Part shown: positions 16,903-24,869 of the stretch, piece after piece
Position numbering within the stretch: the first letter of the stretch is position 1
Layout: each line of letters starts with the position of its first letter
From: Pseudomonas sp. LS.1a
GTDB taxonomy: Bacteria; Pseudomonadota; Gammaproteobacteria; Pseudomonadales; Pseudomonadaceae
Direction of reading: 5' to 3'
Length of the DNA stretch: 64,000 nt
NCBI RefSeq assembly: GCF_022533585.1
Contig: NZ_CP092827.1
Location: 1,838,001-1,902,000 of the forward strand
Position numbers and translations under genes: made by a program
The notes under the pieces: generated by a model
What the model was told of the DNA's origin: nothing
The model's database searches: none
The model's input: only the letters and a program-made list of their open reading frames with translations

Positions 16903-17220
16903 ATGACCCCGACATTGCCCATCCTGGCCCTCGGCCTGGCCCTGTACCTGCCTGTGCAAGCGGCCCCCGAACCGCCCTTGCAACTCGCCGCCGGCAACAA
17001 CAACCCCTACAACAGCCCGATCCAGCGCGCCAACCCCAACAGCCGCCAGGGCAGCATGCCGGCCACACCGCCGGTGCGCGGCCCGTCCACCGACCCGTAC
17101 CAGCGCACGCCAACCCTGGACAACCGCGGCATCGGCAACGGCGACAACCTGCGCCGCCAGCAGCAAACCCCGAACCTGGAGCCCACTCGACCACCCCGCG
17201 GCAACCCGCGCGCGCCTTGA
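16903..17220 (+). CDS. small secreted Pro/Asn-rich protein
   Basis: Protein of 105 residues with a signal peptide (MTPTLPILALGLALYLPVQA) and a low-complexity mature part rich in Pro, Asn, Arg and Gln (NNNPYNSPIQ, PTRPPRGNPR). AGGAGGTGAAGC gives an excellent ribosome site for the ATG at 16903. The next gene, a periplasmic sugar dehydrogenase, starts 23 bases after its stop, so they are probably co-transcribed. No family recognised; likely disordered and periplasmic. Confidence 0.8.
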   Translation: MTPTLPILALGLALYLPVQAAPEPPLQLAAGNNNPYNSPIQRANPNSRQGSMPATPPVRGPSTDPYQRTPTLDNRGIGNGDNLRRQQQTPNLEPTRPPRGNPRAP

Positions 17221-17243
17221 CCGCCCTACGAAAGGAATCCTGC

Positions 17244-18392
17244 ATGCTTCGAGCACCCTGGCTTGTCACCCTGACCACCGCCGCACTGCTGCCCCTGCTG
17301 GCGCAGGCGGCGGCCGAACAGCAGTTCCGCAGTGAAGAAGGCACCTTGACCGTCAGCACAGTGGCCGATGGCCTGCGCAACCCTTGGGCCCTGGCATTCC
17401 TGCCGGGCGGCAAGGACATGCTGGTCACCGAGCGCGCCGGCAACCTGCGGGTGGTCAATGCCGAAGGCAAGGTCGGCCCGCCGATCAGCGGTGTGCCCAA
17501 GGTCTGGGCCGAGGGCCAGGGCGGCCTGCTGGATGTGGTGCTGTCGCCGGAGTTCGCCAAGGACCGCACTGTCTACCTGTCCTACGCCGAAGAGGGCAGT
17601 GATGGCAGGGCCGGCACAGCGGTCGGTCGTGGCCAGTTGTCCCAGGACCGCGCCCGGCTGGAAAACTTCAGCGTGATATTCCGCCAGCAGCCCAAGCTGT
17701 CGGAGGGCAACCACTTCGGCTCGCGCCTGGTGTTCGACCGCGACGGCTACCTGTTCATCGCCCTTGGCGAGAACAACCAGCGCCCAACTGCCCAGGACCT
17801 GGACAAACTGCAAGGCAAGATCGTGCGTATCTTGCCGGACGGCGAGGTGCCCAGGGACAACCCCTTCGTCGGCAAGGACAACGTGCGGCCAGAGATCTGG
17901 TCGTTCGGCCACCGCAACCAGCAAGGCGCCGCGCTCAACCCCTGGACCGGCAAGCTGTGGACCCACGAGCACGGCCCGCGTGGCGGCGACGAGATCAACA
18001 TTCCCGAGCCCGGCAAGAACTATGGCTGGCCGATTGCGACCCACGGCATCAACTACTCGCTTCTGCCCATCCCCGAGGCCAAGGGCAAGCATGTGCAGGG
18101 CATGGTCGACCCACACCATGTATGGGAGAAATCGCCAGGCATCAGCGGCATGGCGTTTTACGACAGCCCCACGTTCAAGGCCTGGGACCACAACCTGTTC
18201 ATTGGTGCGCTGGCGACCCAGGAGCTGATCCGCCTGCAGCTGGATGGCGACAAGGTGGTGCATGAAGAGCGTTTGCTGGGTGAGCTGAAGGCGCGTATCC
18301 GCGATGTACGGGTGGGGCCGGATGGCTACCTGTATGTGCTGACCGATGACAAGGACGGCGCGCTGCTCAAGGTAGGCTTGGGCGACGCCTGA
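17244..18392 (+). CDS. PQQ-dependent aldose sugar dehydrogenase family
   Basis: Periplasmic soluble sugar dehydrogenase of the YliI/Asd type, 382 residues. Signal peptide MLRAPWLVTLTTAALLPLLA. The beta-propeller carries family motifs: GLRNPWALAFLPGG, VTERAGNLR, EGNHFGSRLVFDRDGYLF, and FGHRNQQGAALNPWTG followed by HEHGPRGGDEIN. The E. coli homologue binds PQQ and oxidises aldoses. ATG at 17244 follows AAAGGA. It sits behind the small secreted gene in what looks like a two-gene operon. Confidence 0.9.
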   Translation: MLRAPWLVTLTTAALLPLLAQAAAEQQFRSEEGTLTVSTVADGLRNPWALAFLPGGKDMLVTERAGNLRVVNAEGKVGPPISGVPKVWAEGQGGLLDVVLSPEFAKDRTVYLSYAEEGSDGRAGTAVGRGQLSQDRARLENFSVIFRQQPKLSEGNHFGSRLVFDRDGYLFIALGENNQRPTAQDLDKLQGKIVRILPDGEVPRDNPFVGKDNVRPEIWSFGHRNQQGAALNPWTGKLWTHEHGPRGGDEINIPEPGKNYGWPIATHGINYSLLPIPEAKGKHVQGMVDPHHVWEKSPGISGMAFYDSPTFKAWDHNLFIGALATQELIRLQLDGDKVVHEERLLGELKARIRDVRVGPDGYLYVLTDDKDGALLKVGLGDA

Positions 18393-18412
18393 TTACTTAC
18401 TGCCGTACGCGG

Positions 18413-18430
18413 CCCCTGTGGGAGCGGCAG
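18413..18430 (+). repeat. isolated REP half-unit
   Basis: CCCTGTGGGAGCGGCAGC starts like the other REP units but has no complementary arm downstream. Probably a decayed copy. Confidence 0.5.
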
Positions 18431-18498
18431 CCTTTTGAATTTGGGGCAGACGGTTGTTCCTGCGAGGTCTGCGGGGTGTCAGCCGTGTAGAATGCCGC

Positions 18499-19605
18499 AT
18501 GGCTATCGATCCCCATTCCCTCTACCAGCAGGCCCTGAGCACCCAGGGTTATGTCGCCGACCCTGCCCAGGCCCGTGCCGTCGAGGCCTTGCAGGCCTGT
18601 TTCCAGTCTGTCGAGCAGGGCCGCCCCACCCGGGGTATCTACCTCTGGGGCCCGGTCGGTCGCGGCAAGACCTGGCTGATGGACCAGTTCCACCGCTGCT
18701 TGCGGGTACCCAGCCGGCGTCAGCATTTCCACCACTTCATGGCCTGGGTCCACCAGCGCCTGTTCCAGCTCAACGGCACCGCCGACCCGCTGCTGGCGCT
18801 GGCCGGGGAACTGGCCGGGCAGATTCGCGTGCTGTGCTTCGACGAGCTGTTCGTCAACGACATTGGCGACGCGATCATCCTCGGCCGCCTGTTCCAGGTA
18901 CTGTTCGACCAAGGCGTGGTGATTGTCGCCACCTCCAACCAGCCACCCGAGCAGCTCTACCGTGACGGCTTCAACCGCGAGCGTTTCCTGCCGGCCATCG
19001 CCGCCATCCAGCGGCACATGCAGGTACTGCCGGTAGCCGGCGAGCAGGACCACCGCCTGCACCCCGGTGTCGAGCGCCAGCGCTACTGGGTGGCGCAAGC
19101 GGGGCAGGCCAGCCAGCTGGGCGAGGTGTTCCGCCAGCTTAGCCCGAGCGATGCGGGCCACGATCAGCCCTTGGCCATCGGCTCCCGGCAGGTGCAGGTG
19201 GTGCGGCGCAGCGCGCAGGCCATCTGGTGCCGCTTCACCGACCTGTGCGAACAACCCTTGGCGGCCATGGAGTTCATGGCCCTGTGCGACCGTTTCCCGG
19301 CCATCCTGGTGTCGGGCATTCCTGCGCTTGGTGGGGAACAGCGGGCCGGGCGCATTGCCCGTGGCACCGAGGATGCTGCGGCGCGGGTGGTGGCGGGCGA
19401 CCGCGAACTGCCGGCGCTCTCGCCCAAGGACGACGCGGTGCGCCGCTTCATTGCCCTGGTCGACGAATGCTACGACCGCCGCGTGGCGTTGTACCTGGAG
19501 GCACAGGTGCCGCTGGATGCCCTCTACACTCAAGGGTATCTGGCGTTCCCGTACCAACGGACCCTGAGCCGGCTACGGGAGATGCAACTGCAACGCTTCG
19601 CCTGA
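18499..19605 (+). CDS. zapE: cell division ATPase ZapE (AFG1 family)
   Basis: AFG1/ZapE P-loop ATPase of 368 residues. The Walker A motif is GPVGRGKTWLMDQF (about 51-64), followed by HFHHFMAWVHQ, and Walker B is VLCFDELFVND (about 114-124). Sensor-type sequence VATSNQPPEQLYRDGFNRERF is typical of the family. In E. coli ZapE binds and destabilises FtsZ polymers. The ATG at 18499 gives the expected MAIDPHSLYQ start. Followed after 14 bases by a DinB-family gene. Confidence 0.88.
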   Translation: MAIDPHSLYQQALSTQGYVADPAQARAVEALQACFQSVEQGRPTRGIYLWGPVGRGKTWLMDQFHRCLRVPSRRQHFHHFMAWVHQRLFQLNGTADPLLALAGELAGQIRVLCFDELFVNDIGDAIILGRLFQVLFDQGVVIVATSNQPPEQLYRDGFNRERFLPAIAAIQRHMQVLPVAGEQDHRLHPGVERQRYWVAQAGQASQLGEVFRQLSPSDAGHDQPLAIGSRQVQVVRRSAQAIWCRFTDLCEQPLAAMEFMALCDRFPAILVSGIPALGGEQRAGRIARGTEDAAARVVAGDRELPALSPKDDAVRRFIALVDECYDRRVALYLEAQVPLDALYTQGYLAFPYQRTLSRLREMQLQRFA

Positions 19606-19619
19606 AAAGGAGCCGAACC

Positions 19620-20201
19620 ATGGAGCCGCTGTCGCATCATCTGCTGACCCAGGCCTACAACAATGGCTGGGCCAACCACCGCCTGTACAAGGCCTGCCTG
19701 CAACTGACCCAGGACGAGTTCGTCGCCCCGCGCTGCAGCTTTTTCCCGTCGATCAAGGCCACCCTCAACCACTTGCTCACGGTGGACTGGTTCTACCTGC
19801 ACATGCTCGAGTGCGAGCAGCGCGGCGAACTGCCTGACGCTGACGGCGAGCGTTTCTTCGAGCCGGAACAGCCCTTCGCCACCTGCACCGACCTGCATGC
19901 CGAGCAGGCCCAGGCCGATCACCGGCTGATCACCTATTGCCGGGGCCTGCGCGATGCTGAATTGGGGCGCTATGTGAACATCGTGCGCCCCGAGCGGGTA
20001 CAGCGCGAGCAACGGCTGCGCCTGCTGGCGCACCTGTTCGAGCACCAGGTGCATCACCGCGGGCAGGTGCATGCGATGCTCAGTGATACGGCGGTGAGGC
20101 CGCCGCAACTGGATGAGTTTTTCTGCGAGGAAGAGGCGGGGTTGCGGGCAGGGGATTTTGCCGAGCTGGGCTGGACAGAGGAGCAGGTCTGGAAAGTGTA
20201 G
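19620..20201 (+). CDS. DinB family protein
   Basis: Four-helix-bundle DinB protein, 193 residues. The three metal-binding histidines are seen as NHLLTVDWFYLHML near residue 50 and LFEHQVHHRGQVHAML near residue 140. The beginning YNNGWANHRLYKAC is also typical. Members are putative metal-dependent enzymes, some thiol-dependent; the substrate here is unknown. AAAAGGAG precedes the ATG; the gene is probably co-transcribed with zapE. Confidence 0.88.
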   Translation: MEPLSHHLLTQAYNNGWANHRLYKACLQLTQDEFVAPRCSFFPSIKATLNHLLTVDWFYLHMLECEQRGELPDADGERFFEPEQPFATCTDLHAEQAQADHRLITYCRGLRDAELGRYVNIVRPERVQREQRLRLLAHLFEHQVHHRGQVHAMLSDTAVRPPQLDEFFCEEEAGLRAGDFAELGWTEEQVWKV

Positions 20202-20214
20202 GGGCCTCTGTGGG

Positions 20215-20502
20215 AGGCGTATGTCGTGAGATGTTCGGCGCCTGTGAGATCGAGCGCCGCCCGCGCGGCGCATCGCGAGCGAAGCTCGCTCCTACATCTG
20301 TTTCGGGCCAGTATCGCCTGTGCCAGCGCGCGCGACCGCCTTATTTGTACCACCCGATATCGAGTCATGCGCCAAAGCGTTCGCGCGCAAATCGCACAGG
20401 AATAATTGGCCCGAAACAAACGTAGGAGCGAGCTTCGCTCGCGATGCGCCGCGCGGGCGGCGCTCGATCTCACAGGCGCCGAACATCTCACGACATACGC
20501 CT
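20215..20502. repeat. 288-bp inverted-repeat element, copy 1
   Basis: The two arms (about 20215-20320 and 20398-20502) are near-exact reverse complements over about 105 bases. Each carries the same sub-palindromes, CGCCGCCCGCGCGGCG and GCGAGCGAAGCTCGC, and the segment TGTTTCGGGCCA (TTGTTTCGGGCCA in the right arm). The centre holds GCGCGCGACCGCCTTATTTG and GATATCGAG. Copy 2 at 47745-47990 shares both arms and centre. It has no plausible coding frame and lies between the convergent DinB and DedA genes. It looks like a MITE-type or large BIME-type element. Confidence 0.8.
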
Positions 20503-20518
20503 GTCAGCCCAACAGGTT

Positions 20519-20956
20519 TTACCAGGCGTGAAACCAGCCCAGGGTGACCATCGTCAGCACCGCATAGCGCCCGGCCTTGGCCAGGGCCACAAGCAGCAGG
20601 AAGCGCCAGAACGGCTCACGCATGATGCCCGCGATCAGCGTTAGCGGGTCGCCGATCACAGGCATCCAGCTGAGCAGCAGCGACCATTGCCCCCAGCGCT
20701 GGTAGCGCTGCTGCGCGCGCTCCAGCTGGGCAGGGCTGAACGGAAACCAGCGCTTGTCACGCAGGTGCTCGATGGCTCGCCCCAGCACCCAGTTGACCAC
20801 CGAGCCCAGCACATTGCCCAGGGTAGCCACCAGCAGCAGGGTGGCCCAGGCCTCGGGCTGGCGCAGCAAAAGACCGACCAGCACAGCCTCCGATTGCAGC
20901 GGTAGCAGGGTGGCGGCGCCGAAGGCGCTGAGGAACAGCGCCCACAGGCTGAGCAT
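20519..20956 (-). CDS. YqaA/DedA-like membrane protein
   Basis: Integral membrane protein of 145 residues with about four hydrophobic segments (FLSAFGAATLLPLQSEAVLV, TLLLVATLGNVLGSVVNWVLG, LLLSWMPVIGDPLTLIAGI, FLLLVALAKAGRYAVLTMVT). The conserved GNxLGSxxNWxLGR and PxxGDPLTLxAG segments place it in the YqaA branch of the DedA/VTT family. Homologues transport or flip lipids; the exact role is unknown. Its ATG shares one base with the DUF411 stop (TGATG), so the two are coupled. Confidence 0.85.
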   Translation of the reverse strand: MLSLWALFLSAFGAATLLPLQSEAVLVGLLLRQPEAWATLLLVATLGNVLGSVVNWVLGRAIEHLRDKRWFPFSPAQLERAQQRYQRWGQWSLLLSWMPVIGDPLTLIAGIMREPFWRFLLLVALAKAGRYAVLTMVTLGWFHAW

Positions 20957-21387
20957 CAGTAGTTGGCAACCACGGTGTCCTTGCCGTCCTGGGTCACGCC
21001 GATGACCTGGTAGGCATCCTTGTGGTCACCCATTTCCATGCCGGGCGAGCCCATGGGCATGCCTGGTACGGCCAGGCCCTTGAGGTCGTTGCGCTTGGCC
21101 AGCAGGCGCACCTGCTCGGCCGGCACGTGGCCTTCGACGAACTTGCCATCGATCACCCCGGTATGGCACGACGCCAGGCGTGGTGCCACGCCCAGGCGTT
21201 GCTTGACCTCGCTCATGTTCGGCTCGACATGGTCGTTGACGGTGAAGCCGTTGTCGCGCAGGTGGCTGATCCAGGCCTTGCAGCAGCCGCAGTTGGGGTC
21301 GCGGTAGACGTCGATGGTCTCGGCGGCCTGGGCCAGGCCGGTGACGGCCAGCAAGCCCAGGGTCAGCAAGTGTTTATGCAGCATCAT
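20956..21387 (-). CDS. DUF411 metal-binding periplasmic protein
   Basis: Protein of 143 residues with a signal peptide (MMLHKHLLTLGLLAVTGLAQA) and the DUF411 hallmark VYRDPNCGCCKAWISHLRDNGF, carrying CGCC. A second family segment is PRLASCHTGVIDGKFVEGHV, and PGMPMGSPGMEMG forms a methionine-rich tail. The cysteine and methionine content suggests copper or other soft-metal binding. The ATG at 21387 follows AAAGGAG. It overlaps the DedA gene by one base, suggesting an operon. Confidence 0.88.
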   Translation of the reverse strand: MMLHKHLLTLGLLAVTGLAQAAETIDVYRDPNCGCCKAWISHLRDNGFTVNDHVEPNMSEVKQRLGVAPRLASCHTGVIDGKFVEGHVPAEQVRLLAKRNDLKGLAVPGMPMGSPGMEMGDHKDAYQVIGVTQDGKDTVVANY

Positions 21388-21622
21388 GAAGCACTCCTTT
21401 GGAAACACAGGTGGACACCAGTGACCAGGCCTGCACCTTGCTTGCGTCCGGCGTCGTTGCGGCCCGTGGTTCGGTCCAGTATCCAGCGGTTGGCCAGCAG
21501 CATAGCGCAAGTGGCCCCCAGTCGCAGCGCGGCCGGTTTATCTGCCAGGTACTGGTTCCGGATGCCGGCCCGCCAGCATGCGGGCTAACGTTTGGCCGAC
21601 CTATCCGAGAGCCTGGTTGATC

Positions 21623-22273
21623 ATGACCCTACCACTGGACTGCCTGTTGTACTCCAAGACCAATCTGATTGGTATCGGACCAAACCTGTCTGAAGAGGAG
21701 CGCCTGGACGTGCAAACGTTGCTGGACCATGCCGACGAGTTCGCAAGCCGCTTCCTCGACCGGGACGAGCTATGGAAGAGTTGGTTCGACCGCTTCCGCA
21801 ATCGCCTGGAGAAACATGGCTGCGTAAGGACGGCCGCCCTGGAGTTACCGCCCCAGGTCATCAGGGACCATGACGACTTCGATACCAGGCTCGGGCCCAT
21901 CGGCACAGGCAGCACACCGACGCTGTTGGCCCAGCTGGCGCGTGCGTCCATGCAGGAATTGCGAATCAGTGCACACGCCAGGAAGTTTTTGCAGTCTGGC
22001 TGGCAGGACGACGTCGCCTCATCGTTTCTGATAACCCCCTGCCAGAAGGACGAGACCGGCCAGATCCATCTGGCGGTCTACGCCTTCCGTTTCAACGGCA
22101 CCGTCGAGTTACGGGACTTCGGATTCTGGAGCGAGACCCAGCGTGACATCGTCGTGTGGAACACTGGTACTGCTTACCGTTTCGATGTGGAACGTTTTGC
22201 CGCTTTTCGTCAGCAGATCCGTAAAGAGTTGGGCGCCCGACGGCTTGGCGCCGTTACCAGGATTGAACTCTAG
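21623..22273 (+). CDS. hypothetical protein
   Basis: Protein of 216 residues with no signal peptide, membrane segment or motif I recognise. Sequence is acidic in the first half (EEERLDVQTLLDHADEFASRFLDRDE) and basic at the end. ATG at 21623 is the first in-frame ATG that avoids the noisy upstream stretch; GAGAGCCTGG is a weak ribosome site. The base composition is slightly less GC-rich than its neighbours. It is convergent with trhP and stands alone, so context gives no function. Confidence 0.65.
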   Translation: MTLPLDCLLYSKTNLIGIGPNLSEEERLDVQTLLDHADEFASRFLDRDELWKSWFDRFRNRLEKHGCVRTAALELPPQVIRDHDDFDTRLGPIGTGSTPTLLAQLARASMQELRISAHARKFLQSGWQDDVASSFLITPCQKDETGQIHLAVYAFRFNGTVELRDFGFWSETQRDIVVWNTGTAYRFDVERFAAFRQQIRKELGARRLGAVTRIEL

Positions 22274-22282
22274 CCACCTCGC

Positions 22283-23602
22283 TCAAGTTGGCAGGTCACG
22301 CATCAACAGGCCGTATGCCAACGGCACCTGTTCGGGAACAGGAAGGTAGATGGTGTGGCCATCGCCCGGGGCGACCTGCAGCGGTTGCTGCTGGCCGTTG
22401 CTCATGTGCTCGAGATCGAAGTGGTAGTTGCCGCGCGGGGTCATCAGTTCCAGGTGGTCGCCCACGGCGAAGCGGTTCTTCACCTTGACCTCGGCCAGGC
22501 CGTCGACGCGCTCCCCGGTCAGCTCGCCAACGAACTGCTGGCGCTCGGACACCGAGTTGCCGCGCTGGTAGTTCTGGTATTCGTCGTGCACGTGGCGGCG
22601 CAAAAAACCTTCGGTGTAACCGCGTTGGGCCAGGGATTCGAGGTTGTCCATGAGTGAGCGGTCGAAGGGCCGCCCAGCCACCGCATCGTCGATCGCCTGG
22701 CGGTACGACTGCACGGCGCGGGCGCAATAGAAGTGCGACTTGGTGCGGCCTTCGATTTTCAGCGAGTGCACGCCCATGGTGGCCAGGCGCCCGACGTGCT
22801 GGATGGCGCGCAGGTCCTTGGCGTTCATGATGTAGGTGCCGTGCTCGTCTTCGAACGCTGGCATTTCGCTGCCGGGGCGGTTGCTCTCCTGCAGCAGGAA
22901 TACCTGCTCGGTCGGCGCACCCAGGCCCAGGGTCGGTTGCACTTCGCGCACGATGTCGCCGGTGGCATTCTCGGTGGCGGGGGTGGCGTCGTACTTCCAG
23001 CGGCAGGCGTTGGTGCAGGTGCCCTGGTTGGCATCGCGCTTGTTGAGGTAGCCTGACAGCAGGCAACGGCCGGAGTAGGCCATGCACAGGGCGCCGTGGA
23101 CGAATACCTCCAGCTCCATGTCCGGCACCTGCTGGCGGATTTCCTCGATCTCTTCGAGCGACAGTTCGCGCGACAGGATCACCCGGCTCAGGCCCAGCCG
23201 CTGCCAGAACTGCACACTGGCCCAGTTGACCGTGTTGGCCTGCACCGACAGGTGCACCGCCATTTGCGGGAAGTGCTGGCGCACCAGCATGATCAGGCCG
23301 GGGTCGGACATGATCAGCGCATCCGGCGCCATCTCGATCACCGGTGCCAGGTCTTTGAGGAAGGTCTTGAGCTTGGCATTGTGCGGGGCAATGTTGACCA
23401 CCACGTAGAAGCGTTTGCCCAGGGCATGCGCCTCCTGGATACCCAGGGCCAGGTTGGCATGGTCGAACTCGTTGTTGCGCACCCGCAAGCTGTAGCGCGG
23501 CTGGCCGGCGTAGACCGCGTCGGCACCATAGGCAAAGGCGTAGCGCATGGTCTTGAGGGTGCCGGCGGGGGCCAGCAGTTCGGGCTTGGCGGTAGGGTTC
23601 AT
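22283..23602 (-). CDS. trhP: tRNA uridine-34 hydroxylation protein TrhP (YegQ, U32 family)
   Basis: U32 peptidase-family protein, 439 residues, nearly collinear with E. coli YegQ/TrhP: ELLAPAGTLKTMRYAFAYGA, YAGQPRYSLRVRNNEFD, FVHGALCMAYSGRCLLSGYL, and the cysteine motif NQGTCTNACRW that holds an Fe-S cluster. TrhP adds the oxygen of 5-hydroxyuridine at tRNA position 34 without O2, using prephenate; TrhO is the O2-dependent alternative. The first ATG in line with the family is at 23602. A perfect Anr/FNR box (23656-23669) lies upstream at the class II position, which fits induction when oxygen is low. Confidence 0.93.
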   Translation of the reverse strand: MNPTAKPELLAPAGTLKTMRYAFAYGADAVYAGQPRYSLRVRNNEFDHANLALGIQEAHALGKRFYVVVNIAPHNAKLKTFLKDLAPVIEMAPDALIMSDPGLIMLVRQHFPQMAVHLSVQANTVNWASVQFWQRLGLSRVILSRELSLEEIEEIRQQVPDMELEVFVHGALCMAYSGRCLLSGYLNKRDANQGTCTNACRWKYDATPATENATGDIVREVQPTLGLGAPTEQVFLLQESNRPGSEMPAFEDEHGTYIMNAKDLRAIQHVGRLATMGVHSLKIEGRTKSHFYCARAVQSYRQAIDDAVAGRPFDRSLMDNLESLAQRGYTEGFLRRHVHDEYQNYQRGNSVSERQQFVGELTGERVDGLAEVKVKNRFAVGDHLELMTPRGNYHFDLEHMSNGQQQPLQVAPGDGHTIYLPVPEQVPLAYGLLMRDLPT

Positions 23603-23627
23603 GTGCGCACCGGGGCAAAAGGCGAGG

Positions 23628-23633
23628 ATGCTA
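23628..23633 (-). promoter_or_regulatory. -10 element of the trhP promoter
   Basis: On the minus strand the hexamer is TAGCAT. A transcription start about seven bases further on (near 23621) would place the Anr box centre at about -41.5. Confidence 0.5.
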
Positions 23634-23655
23634 GGGCTGGCGGACACGGCGCGTA

Positions 23656-23669
23656 TTGATTTGCATCAA
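23656..23669. promoter_or_regulatory. Anr/FNR-type binding site, trhP upstream
   Basis: TTGATTTGCATCAA matches TTGAT-N4-ATCAA in all ten specified bases. It lies between the divergent trhP and AI-2E permease genes, 54 bases before the trhP start codon, correctly spaced from the predicted trhP -10. Confidence 0.78.
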
Positions 23670-23735
23670 GGGAAAAGCGGCACTTTTGCCCAGACGTGGT
23701 GCACTAATACCGCATAAGCCATGCGAGGACCCGCG

Positions 23736-24800
23736 ATGAACCAGACCGCCCTGCAGAACAAAGCCCTGGCAGTACTGCTGGCGCTGGTGACCATTGCCTT
23801 CGTCTGGATCCTGCTGCCGTATTACGGTGCGATCTTCTGGGCGGTGATACTCGGCATCCTGTTCGCCCCGCTGCAGCGTCACCTGCTGCTGCGTTTCGGC
23901 CGCCGGCGCAACCTGGCCGCGGCTACCACCTTGCTGGTATGCCTGCTGGTGGCGATCCTGCCGGTGATCATCACCAGTGCACTGCTGGTGCAGGAGGGCG
24001 CCGCCCTGTACCAGCGCATCGAGCACGGGGAGCTGGATATTGCCGGTTATGTCGAGCGCGGCAAGGACATGCTCCCGGCGTTTGCCCAGCAGGGCCTGGA
24101 CAGCATGGGCATGGGCAACCTCGACGGGCTGCGCGACAAGATCAGCAAGTGGGCCACCCAGGGTAGCCAGGTGCTGGCCAGCCAGGCGTTCAACTTTGGG
24201 CAGGGAACATTCGAGTTCGTGATCAGCTTCGGCATCATGATGTACCTGCTGTTCTTCTTCCTGCGCGAAGGCGCGGAGGTGGCCCGCCAGGTGCGTCTGG
24301 CGGTGCCGCTGCCCGAGCAGCAGAAGCGCCGTTTGCAGCTGAAGTTCAACCGTGTGGTGCGGGCGACGGTGAAAGGCAACGTGCTGGTGGCCATTACCCA
24401 GGGGGCGCTGGGCGGTTTCATCTTCTGGGTGCTGGATATCCCGAGTGCGCTGGTGTGGGCGGTACTGATGGCGTTTCTGTCGCTGTTGCCGGCGGTAGGG
24501 GCAGGGATCGTGTGGGCGCCGGTGGCGGCGTATTTCCTGCTGACCGGGGCGATATTGCCGGGGCTGATCCTGACCGCGTTCGGCGTGCTGGTGATCGGTT
24601 TGGTGGATAACCTGCTGCGGCCGATCCTGGTGGGTAAGGACACGCGCATGCCGGACTACCTGATCCTGGTGTCGACGCTGGGCGGGCTGGCGGTGTTCGG
24701 GCTCAACGGCTTCGTGATCGGGCCGTTGATCGCGGCGCTGTTCGTGTCGAGCTGGGCGATCTTTGCCGCGACCAAGCCGCAGGTGCAGTTGCCACAGTAG
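23736..24800 (+). CDS. AI-2E family transporter
   Basis: Polytopic inner-membrane protein of 354 residues in the AI-2E/PerM/YdiK family. Hydrophobic segments occur at the start (ALAVLLALVTIAFVWILLPYYGAIFWAVILGILFAP), near 60-80, 155-175, and as a dense block from 210 to the end (FLSLLPAVGAGIVWAPVAAYFLLTG, LILVSTLGGLAVFGLNGFVIGPLI). Family substrates are varied, including Na+/Li+-proton exchange and signalling molecules; nothing here tells which. ATG 23736 is preferred over 23721 because GCGAGGA stands seven bases before it. Confidence 0.87.
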   Translation: MNQTALQNKALAVLLALVTIAFVWILLPYYGAIFWAVILGILFAPLQRHLLLRFGRRRNLAAATTLLVCLLVAILPVIITSALLVQEGAALYQRIEHGELDIAGYVERGKDMLPAFAQQGLDSMGMGNLDGLRDKISKWATQGSQVLASQAFNFGQGTFEFVISFGIMMYLLFFFLREGAEVARQVRLAVPLPEQQKRRLQLKFNRVVRATVKGNVLVAITQGALGGFIFWVLDIPSALVWAVLMAFLSLLPAVGAGIVWAPVAAYFLLTGAILPGLILTAFGVLVIGLVDNLLRPILVGKDTRMPDYLILVSTLGGLAVFGLNGFVIGPLIAALFVSSWAIFAATKPQVQLPQ

Positions 24801-24869
24801 GGCTTTACCGGCGGGCCTGTCGGGTTCAGTGTAGGCGCGACACAAGGACGCTCCTATAAAAAGCCGTGC

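Noticed and set aside
20210..20425. Short open frames inside the 288-bp repeat element
   Set aside because: They lie in the palindromic arms on both strands and have no start signals; copy 2 does not preserve them fully.
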